NCBI GenBank assembly: GCA_002293185.1
Contig: DBCS01000006.1
Location: forward strand, 1-21,060
Length of the DNA stretch: 21,060 nucleotides
Source: Flavobacteriales bacterium UBA952
GTDB taxonomy: Bacteria; Bacteroidota; Bacteroidia; Flavobacteriales_D; Crocinitomicaceae
Reading direction: 5' to 3'
The position numbers and the translations under genes were made by a program. The notes below the pieces were generated by a model. It worked only from the letters and a program-made list of their open reading frames with translations, was not told the origin of the DNA and ran no database searches. Position 1 is the first letter of the stretch, and each line of letters begins with the position of its first letter. Positions 16,162 to 21,060 of this stretch are shown one piece after another.

Positions 16162-16203
16162 TTATATTCTGATAGTGGTAACAGCCTTAAAGCTTAATTT
16201 CTA

Positions 16204-16395
16204 TCAAATATTACAACTCATATCTTCGCCACAGCACAAGGGTGACTTTATTTTACCCTCACATGATGGACACTTTGAAATCTGAACAACGGTTCCGTTG
16301 TCTAAGGTCAGATGATCATTTTGCAATGGTACATTGCACTTTCCACAACTTGCTTTTACGGACATGCCGCACTTGTTACATTCGTATGTATTCAT
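16204..16395 (-). CDS. Small zinc-ribbon protein
   Basis: A 63-residue protein with nine cysteines: C6-x2-C9, C17-x2-C20, C42-x2-C45, C54-C55 and C61. The two CxxC pairs at the N-terminus form a rubredoxin-like zinc ribbon, and the second half (SKCPSC...SPLCCGEDMSC) could bind a second metal. I recall close relatives of similar length in Bacteroidota, without a known function. It lies 42 bases upstream of the DUF1801 pseudogene on the same strand. Confidence 0.8.
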   Translation of the reverse strand: MNTYECNKCGMSVKASCGKCNVPLQNDHLTLDNGTVVQISKCPSCEGKIKSPLCCGEDMSCNI

Positions 16396-16444
16396 AAAAA
16401 ATTAGTTTGTCCTAAGTTAAAGGTTAATAGACAAAAACTGAATT

Positions 16445-16618
16445 TTATTGTTTAATTATTTTAGAAAGGTGTCTCATGTTATCTCCGAAACTTAATATAT
16501 AACTATCTGTTGATAAATTTAAGTTAGAAAGTGGAAATCTAAAAACCCCCTGAGTATTTGTAGCTGCAATTATATAGTTATCGTTAAGTTCTAAATCCAA
16601 AATTGTCAATGTAGTGCT
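16445..16618 (-). pseudogene. Orphan T9SS type A sorting-domain fragment
   Basis: On the minus strand a frame ending at TAA 16445-16447 encodes about 57 residues that look like the second half of a T9SS C-terminal sorting domain (TQGVFRFPLSNLNLS, DSYILSFGDN, and a closing SKIIKQ). It has no start codon, and the frame is closed at 16649-16651, inside the protease gene. It follows the stop of the M43-like protease, which has its own complete sorting domain, and lies in another frame. The simplest reading is the remnant tail of another secreted-protein gene cut off by insertion. The similarity begins just beside the GTTATGGG motif at 16619. Confidence 0.55.
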
Positions 16619-16633
16619 GTTATGGGTTAGTTT
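16619..16633. repeat. Left core-like end of the protease cassette
   Basis: GTTATGGGTTAGTTT at this site matches the reverse complement of 18032-18046 at 11 of 15 positions (GTTA, GG, AGTTT conserved). It lies directly beside the 3' end of the protease gene. It is the weakest of the three matched pairs in this region. Confidence 0.4.
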
Positions 16634-17868
16634 TATTCTTTTATAACTTTAAATGTCTGTTTTAAATTCTCTCCCACACTAAACAAATAAATACCTACGG
16701 ATAAATTACCTAATTCAATGGTTGTGTCCTCAGATGTTATTTTTCCTTTAATAATTGTTTGACCCATATTATTAGAAATCACATAAAATGAGCCTATTAG
16801 ATTTGTATTTACTTTTATATTAATTACACTTTGAGCTGGATTAGGATAAACAGAAAACATATTAATACTACTTTCAATAATTCCTAAAGGCCCACAACCT
16901 ACTGAAGTCAGTAAACTTGCTCTAGGCGCAACAATGGCTGTAGCTCTAATTCTATCTTTCTGCCCTTGTGTAAATCTGTTGACTAAAGGGCAATAAGCCA
17001 TATAATTATACCGGCTATTATCCCACACACCGTCCAAAGTACAAGGATTAGTTGCACCGCAATCGCTTTGTTTATGAGGTGGGGTATCGCATACACGATC
17101 TCCATCTGTAAGACAATTGATGTCTACCGGACAATAAACATTACCACCATCGCCATTGAAGGTATGATAAAGAAAAAATCCGTGACCAACTTCATGAGGT
17201 AATGTTCCACTGTTACTTGTCATAGAGGTGGAAACAATAACTAATCCATCATAAAGTCCACCAACTGGATACGATGCATATCCAACAAAACTACCATTAC
17301 AGATTTCGCTAACTACCCAAATATTATAATAGTCAGAAACAGGCCATCTGCTTAAGTCCTTTATCGCAGTTTCAATTGCCCCGCTGCACGGGTTACCCGA
17401 TGGTGTTATTCCATTTGCTGAATAATTTGCAACACCTGAACCGTCGACCCTATTAATGCCGTTGGTTGAATTACCGTTTGGATCTATACTCGCAAGGCAA
17501 AATTCCATTTCAACATCAGCCCCAAAACCGTTTATATTTCTAAATCGGCTATTAAGTCCTGCAATAGCTTGTTGAATTTGAATTTCCGAAATATTAGAAC
17601 CTGTTCCAACAGACTCGCCTAAATGTATAACATGAACAACTACGGGAATCGTGTATAGCGTAGATTTTAAATTATTATTTGCGTGGTTTTGATTATTGGC
17701 CTCAACATTGGATTCAAGGTTAAGGATTTGAGTGCGATAAGCAGAATCAGTTTGCATCCGATTTATATGAATATAATCCGTGCCGCATTGAGCACTTTGT
17801 GCCATGCTCTCCATTTGAAAAAACAGAAGAGAAATTATTATTAGAATAAATTTTGATGCTTTTTTCAT
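16633..17868 (-). CDS. Secreted M43-like (pappalysin/cytophagalysin) metalloprotease with T9SS sorting domain
   Basis: A secreted zinc endopeptidase of 411 residues. Residues 1-23 are a signal peptide (cleavage near SMA-QSA). The region 71-325 is the protease: IPVVVHVIH (74-82) opens the domain, H225-E-V-G-H229-x5-H235 is the metzincin zinc site with catalytic E226, and NYMAY (M290) is the Met-turn. Cysteines around 246-293 may form disulfides. Residues from about 335 to 411 form a type A T9SS sorting domain (VYPNPAQSVINI ... GIYLFSVG ... FKVIKE), so export across the outer membrane is expected. It is strongly AT-rich compared with genes before 13.7 kb. Its 3' end abuts a core-like motif at 16619. 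Confidence 0.9.
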   Translation of the reverse strand: MKKASKFILIIISLLFFQMESMAQSAQCGTDYIHINRMQTDSAYRTQILNLESNVEANNQNHANNNLKSTLYTIPVVVHVIHLGESVGTGSNISEIQIQQAIAGLNSRFRNINGFGADVEMEFCLASIDPNGNSTNGINRVDGSGVANYSANGITPSGNPCSGAIETAIKDLSRWPVSDYYNIWVVSEICNGSFVGYASYPVGGLYDGLVIVSTSMTSNSGTLPHEVGHGFFLYHTFNGDGGNVYCPVDINCLTDGDRVCDTPPHKQSDCGATNPCTLDGVWDNSRYNYMAYCPLVNRFTQGQKDRIRATAIVAPRASLLTSVGCGPLGIIESSINMFSVYPNPAQSVINIKVNTNLIGSFYVISNNMGQTIIKGKITSEDTTIELGNLSVGIYLFSVGENLKQTFKVIKE

Positions 17869-18040
17869 CTGATCTCTTATTGTTATTTTACTCTTATGGC
17901 TTTTCAGAATACGCCCCGTTTTTTTAGTGGGTTCTGAACTCCACTTACAAAGTTCAATAATACCATATTTTTGTCACATTGGGTAGTTAGTCCTTCGGCT
18001 TTAGAAAACCGTCTTGGTTTTTGTTTTTGTCAAACTTGCC

Positions 18041-18173
18041 TGTAACGGTTTGGGGCTTTGCGAAGAAGCGTAATTAGAAACACAAATGTTAAATAAACCA
18101 GAGATGTTGATTAGAATTCCGAATGTTCAATTTAGTACTGAACCCGCTTTTTTGCAAAACCCCTGTTATATGC
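18041..18173. repeat. attC-like structured intergenic element A
   Basis: A 133-bp element between the protease and YHYH genes. It begins TGTAACGGTTTGGGGC and ends ACCCCTGTTATATGC. Bases 18052-18070 can pair with 18145-18163 at 16 of 19 positions, with two of the exceptions G-T pairs, so the strand can fold into a long hairpin. It shares the TAACGGTTT start and GTTATA end with element B. The remaining intergenic sequence 17869-18040 shows only a weak 6-bp hairpin near 18005. The element ends 12 bases from the YHYH stop codon, so a role as terminator is possible too. Confidence 0.6.
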
Positions 18174-18185
18174 TGCCAATTCTAT

Positions 18186-19391
18186 CTATTTCGTTAGTAT
18201 AATTTTTCTTACTGAACTTTTAGAATTCCCTTGTAATCTCAAATAGTAAACCCCACTTGTCAGATTTTCTAAATTAAATACATATGAAACTGCTGGTTGA
18301 ATGTTTTTTTGTTGAAGTACAGGTTGTCCAATTTCATTATAAAATGTAGCTTCTATATTATTGTTTTCACTTGGTGAAACAAAAATGGCTAAATAATTCC
18401 TCGTAGGGTTTGGGTAATATTCAAATTCAATTTGTTTGTCAAAGTCAGATATTCCTGATGCACTTGGAACGTAAGTCGTAACAGTTTCAGTAATTGTATT
18501 ATGTCCGCTTCCTGGTCCAGTATTTCCCGCTTGAACAGTTCCGTAATAAGTTGGACCGATTACATATGGATAAACAGGATATAAGTTTGCATCAATAGTT
18601 ACGAAATAAGCATAAATTCCATTTGGGTATTCGGGTGTAACACAAAATCTTCCATTGTGAATATCTAAATCTCCAGAACCACTTACAAATGTTCTGTCTT
18701 CAATAAAAGCACCAAGTGGATATGTTGCATTTACATCAGGTCCATTTACTCTTGTTGTTCCTGTGTTCATTACATAACTACTTGTCATTCTTTTGATTGC
18801 TCCTGTTCCGTTGGTATTCGTATAGGCATATGCTCCATAAATTGGAAATCCGTCAAATGCGTAACCAATTATTGGGGAATGAATTGTGTTTAAACTGTCA
18901 TTATATAGGCAAGTAGGATTTACGTGAAGGTGATATTCGCCATTGGGTGCAGGATGTCCTAAGCAGTCATCAAAACTAATTCCTTCATAGAATAACGCAT
19001 CCCTGTTCCAAACTCCAGCATTATTGTAACTCATACCGTCCTTTGCGTTGAAAATACTCACGCCATTACTCCAAACGCCAACATGTCCTAAGGGTGTAGA
19101 AGTTAAAGCTCCAATATTTTGAATTGGATTACGAGTTATTTTAAAAACAAAATTTTGATTTACAGGAATATTTGGGTTTGCTGTCCAAGGTCCAATAGTG
19201 TAGTCAGGAATACAGGTTGTACTAACATAAACATTATTTGTTGAGTATTGCACTTGTTGTACATTCGTCAAAATACCTGCGTAGCCTGTATTGTTTGTCG
19301 TGTTAATTTTCCAAGAAGTTATATCGGGTGTCAGTTGAGCAAATATTGTATTTGTAAAAAGTAGTAATACAAGAGGGTAAACATATTTCAT
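18186..19391 (-). CDS. Secreted YHYH-domain protein with T9SS sorting domain
   Basis: The 401-residue protein has a signal peptide (1-18, cleavage after IFA) and a YHYH domain over about 60-290. The marker pieces are NGEYHLHVNP (150-159) and IGYAFDGFPIYG (175-186). Histidine-rich and acidic positions suggest metal binding, but the molecular function of YHYH proteins is not known to me. Residues from about 322 to the end are a type A sorting domain (FEYYPNPTRNYLAI, SGVYYLRLQ, VRKIILTK), so surface display or release through T9SS is expected. It is AT-rich and sits between elements A and B. Confidence 0.85.
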   Translation of the reverse strand: MKYVYPLVLLLFTNTIFAQLTPDITSWKINTTNNTGYAGILTNVQQVQYSTNNVYVSTTCIPDYTIGPWTANPNIPVNQNFVFKITRNPIQNIGALTSTPLGHVGVWSNGVSIFNAKDGMSYNNAGVWNRDALFYEGISFDDCLGHPAPNGEYHLHVNPTCLYNDSLNTIHSPIIGYAFDGFPIYGAYAYTNTNGTGAIKRMTSSYVMNTGTTRVNGPDVNATYPLGAFIEDRTFVSGSGDLDIHNGRFCVTPEYPNGIYAYFVTIDANLYPVYPYVIGPTYYGTVQAGNTGPGSGHNTITETVTTYVPSASGISDFDKQIEFEYYPNPTRNYLAIFVSPSENNNIEATFYNEIGQPVLQQKNIQPAVSYVFNLENLTSGVYYLRLQGNSKSSVRKIILTK

Positions 19392-19640
19392 TGTGTTATG
19401 GATTTATTTTGTTAGGATTTTGGTTGACAAATATTATAAAGTGATTGAATTTAGATTAGGGTTATTATTCAAAAATTATTTTTTTGGTTAAAGTGATATT
19501 TTCTGACTTAAATTAAATAAAATATGGACCTTTTGCAAGATTTGAAATATTGTGTCATATTAAATGTTTTATGTTCTTCAATTTAGACTTTCTAATTGTC
19601 AAAAGGTTTAATTTATAATAGGTTTTTCTTTTTGGTTGCA

Positions 19641-19772
19641 TATAACGGTTTCGGGCTTGGCAACGTGCCGACTTTTTTAATAAATTGTTGTTCCGAAATT
19701 AGATTTATTTTTTTATAAAAATCGTTTTTTCGAAGCGAGATTGAAGGCATGGAGCTAAACCCGGGTTATAGG
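19641..19772. repeat. attC-like structured intergenic element B
   Basis: A 132-bp element, nearly the same size as element A. It begins TATAACGGTTTCGGGCTTGG and ends GCTAAACCCGGGTTATAGG; the ends are imperfect inverted repeats. It shares with A the left motif TAACGGTTT, the right motif AAACCC..GTTATA, and an internal TTCCGAA (19691-19697; 18117-18123 in A). Of the 532 bases between the YHYH and SPFH genes, this element and the SPFH promoter region are the only features I can support. Confidence 0.6.
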
Positions 19773-19879
19773 TTGGCCATTGCACACAGTTTTTATGTCG
19801 GTGTCCACGGTTATTGTTCAGAAGTCGAGGAAGATAGCTGGATTAATTAAAACGCTTGTTTTTGTGTCAAATTATTGTT

Positions 19880-19887
19880 TACATTTG
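19880..19887 (+). promoter_or_regulatory. Minus-7 promoter box TACATTTG of the SPFH gene
   Basis: An exact TAnnTTTG match lies 36 bases before ATG 19924. TTG at 19856-19858, 21 bases upstream, fits the minus-33 element of flavobacterial promoters. Confidence 0.6.
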
Positions 19888-19906
19888 TGATATCAATATG
19901 ATATCA
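19888..19906. promoter_or_regulatory. Operator candidate: two palindromes TGATATCA
   Basis: Two perfect 8-bp palindromes TGATATCA (19888-19895 and 19899-19906) are separated by ATA and directly follow the minus-7 box, covering the expected transcription start. Tandem short palindromes at 11-bp spacing, one helical turn, are the usual target form for ribbon-helix-helix repressors, and such a protein is encoded by the second gene of this unit. Confidence 0.5.
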
Positions 19907-19923
19907 TTTAAATATTACTCACT

Positions 19924-20778
19924 ATGAAAACAGAAAAAATTATTACACCATTAAATGGCTATTTGGTTGTTGTCGCGCTATTAGTATTAACAGCATTAAT
20001 GCTTTATGGCTTTATCTCTAACAATATGATGTTGGGAGTCGGATCATTTCTAATATTTATCCTTTTAACAAAAGGCTTTATTGTAGTAAGTCCGAACAGC
20101 TCAAAAATTTTATTGCTTTTTGGAGACTATAAGGGTAGTGTCAAAGAAAGCGGCTTCTTTTGGATTAATCCGCTTTATAATAGAACAAGTTTGTCTTTAC
20201 GCGCAAGAAACTTTGAAAGCGAAAAAATTAAGGTTAATGATAAAATGGGAAACCCAATTATGATTAGCGTTATATTAGTTTGGAAAGTTAAAGACTCATT
20301 TAAGGCAACATTTGAAGTAGATAATTACGAAAACTTTATAAAAATTCAAACGGATTCAGCGGTTAGAAAGCTTGCAGGTTCTTTTCCGTATGACCATTTT
20401 GAAGATGAAAGAGCGACAGTAACGTTAAGTACTAATTTTGATGATGTAAATAAGGCTCTTGAGCGTGAAGTCACAGAGCGTTTGGAAATTGCCGGAATAG
20501 AAGTAGTCGAGTCAAGAATAGGATATTTAGCATATGCTCCTGAAATTGCTCATTCGATGTTAAGAAGACAACAAGCGTCTGCCGTTGTCGCTGCTCGTCA
20601 TAAAATTGTTGAAGGTGCTGTCGGCATGGTAGAAAGTGCTTTAAAGCTTTTAGCAGATAAAGAAATTATTGAGTTTGATGAAGATAGAAAAGCGGCAATG
20701 GTCAGCAACTTGATGGTTGTCCTTTGTGGTGATAGTGAAACGAAACCTGTAATAAATACGGGAACTTTAAATCAATAA
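19924..20778 (+). CDS. SPFH/band 7 domain membrane protein
   Basis: The 284-residue protein has two N-terminal hydrophobic segments (about 12-30 and 35-55) followed by an SPFH domain over about 52-220. The domain opens with FIVVSPNSSKILLLFGDYKG and GFFWINPLY, and has the QTDSAVRKLAGSFPYD segment. Its C-terminal part (about 205-270) is helical, with RRQQASAVVAARHKIVEGA, typical of the oligomerising region. Family members form ring-like or cage-like membrane assemblies and often scaffold other proteins. It is followed after three bases by a small Arc-like regulator, a pairing I recall from other bacteria. Confidence 0.88.
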   Translation: MKTEKIITPLNGYLVVVALLVLTALMLYGFISNNMMLGVGSFLIFILLTKGFIVVSPNSSKILLLFGDYKGSVKESGFFWINPLYNRTSLSLRARNFESEKIKVNDKMGNPIMISVILVWKVKDSFKATFEVDNYENFIKIQTDSAVRKLAGSFPYDHFEDERATVTLSTNFDDVNKALEREVTERLEIAGIEVVESRIGYLAYAPEIAHSMLRRQQASAVVAARHKIVEGAVGMVESALKLLADKEIIEFDEDRKAAMVSNLMVVLCGDSETKPVINTGTLNQ

Positions 20779-20781
20779 AGG

Positions 20782-20952
20782 ATGTCCGAAAAAAAGTCAT
20801 TTGCATTAAGAATAGATTCAGAAACAATGAAAGCCATTGAAAAATGGGCTGCTGATGAATTCCGTAGTGTCAATGGTCAAATTGAATGGATGCTTAATAA
20901 TAGTCTTAAAGAATCGAAAAGAATTAAAGTAAAAACTGTCCAAAAAAAATAG
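20782..20952 (+). CDS. Arc-like ribbon-helix-helix DNA-binding protein
   Basis: A 56-residue basic protein from ATG 20782 to TAG 20950-20952. KSFALRIDSE (5-14) is the beta strand that enters the major groove in Arc-type regulators, followed by helix 1 (TMKAIEKWAADEF) and helix 2 starting at SVNGQIEWML, where the RSVNGQIEW segment is the family mark. A lysine-rich tail follows. The ATG lies three bases after the SPFH stop, with AAAGG overlapping as a possible ribosome site. It probably binds the paired palindromes upstream of the SPFH gene and controls the pair. Confidence 0.85.
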   Translation: MSEKKSFALRIDSETMKAIEKWAADEFRSVNGQIEWMLNNSLKESKRIKVKTVQKK

Positions 20953-20989
20953 TGTCTGAATGTTATACGAAAGAAAAAGACTTTGTCTT

Positions 20990-21017
20990 ACGGAATTTTC
21001 GTCAGAGGAAAGTCCGT
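20990..21017 (+). other. Hairpin downstream of the regulator gene
   Basis: ACGGAATTTTC (20990-21000) can pair with GGAAAGTCCGT (21007-21017) at nine of eleven positions around a six-base loop. There is no T run after it. It could stabilise or end the SPFH transcript, or be part of the cassette end. Confidence 0.35.
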
Positions 21018-21030
21018 CCAACGGCTTACC

Positions 21031-21060
21031 TATAACGGTTTGCAGCTACAAGAAGTTGGC
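21031..21060. repeat. attC-like element C, left end (cut by window edge)
   Basis: TATAACGGTTTGCAGCT repeats the left end of elements A and B. Only 30 bases are inside the window. The preceding bases 21016-21036 are the inverted match of the start of the SPFH cassette at 19765-19785. Confidence 0.55.

Noticed and set aside
16497..16626. A fourth attC-like element (ATATAAC at 16497 to GTTATGGG at 16619)
   Set aside because: The size would fit, but the ends do not form a convincing inverted repeat, TAACGGTTT is missing, and the interval reads as a sorting-domain coding fragment.
18005..18029. AAAACC/GGTTTT hairpin followed by T-rich sequence, a possible terminator
   Set aside because: The stem has only six pairs, and no plus-strand gene ends upstream of it.
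21005..21016. GAGGAAAGTCCG, identical to a conserved stretch of bacterial RNase P RNA
   Set aside because: Only 12 bases match; the following bases diverge from the RNase P continuation, and the region is explained by a local hairpin and the cassette end. Too little sequence remains in the window to support an RNA gene.
20818..21021. 67-codon frame on the minus strand at the right end
   Set aside because: It is antisense to the ribbon-helix-helix gene, which has clear family motifs and a start coupled to the SPFH gene.

Overview
The window looks like a chromosomal segment of a Bacteroidota bacterium, probably from the Flavobacteriales or a related order. The signs are three proteins with type IX secretion (T9SS) style C-termini, sigma-70 minus-7 boxes of the Bacteroidota form TAnnTTTG in front of several genes, few Shine-Dalgarno sequences, and gene content typical of the phylum. 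Everything here rests on reading the sequence; no database search was possible.

Region 1 (1-4382) is mixed housekeeping. It holds the 3' end of a large surface-protein gene, an exported Mn-type superoxide dismutase with an unusual extra C-terminal domain, an MgtE magnesium channel, tRNA-Ser(GGA) with a clear promoter and terminator, a CrtA-like (spheroidene monooxygenase family) protein, and a GNAT acetyltransferase on the minus strand.

Region 2 (4448-13765) is one tightly packed plus-strand cluster: mreC, mreD, mrdA (PBP2), rodA, a class A PBP, the two CoA-transferase subunits scoA and scoB, and cysQ. Gaps run from a 4-base overlap to 19 bases, so one transcript is likely. The first five genes form the cell-elongation machinery (MreC/MreD scaffold, SEDS glycosyltransferase plus its transpeptidase partner, and a bifunctional PBP). 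No mreB is present next to them.

Region 3 (13762-16400) is a minus-strand run of small genes: a lipoprotein, a secreted six-repeat protein that ends in a phenylalanine run, a 30-residue membrane microprotein overlapping a 61-residue membrane protein, a six-to-seven-helix membrane protein, a decayed DUF1801 pseudogene and a zinc-ribbon protein.

Region 4 (about 16445-21060) is visibly AT-richer and looks acquired. It contains an orphan T9SS-tail fragment, an M43-like metalloprotease, a YHYH-domain protein, and an SPFH-domain membrane protein paired with a 56-residue ribbon-helix-helix regulator. Between these units lie about 130-bp structured elements beginning with TAACGGTTT and ending with GTTATA. 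The two ends of each unit carry matching inverted core sequences, unique to that unit, as expected for integron-style gene cassettes. No integrase gene lies in the window. This integron-like array and the SPFH/RHH unit with its palindromic operator candidate are the most interesting parts of the window.
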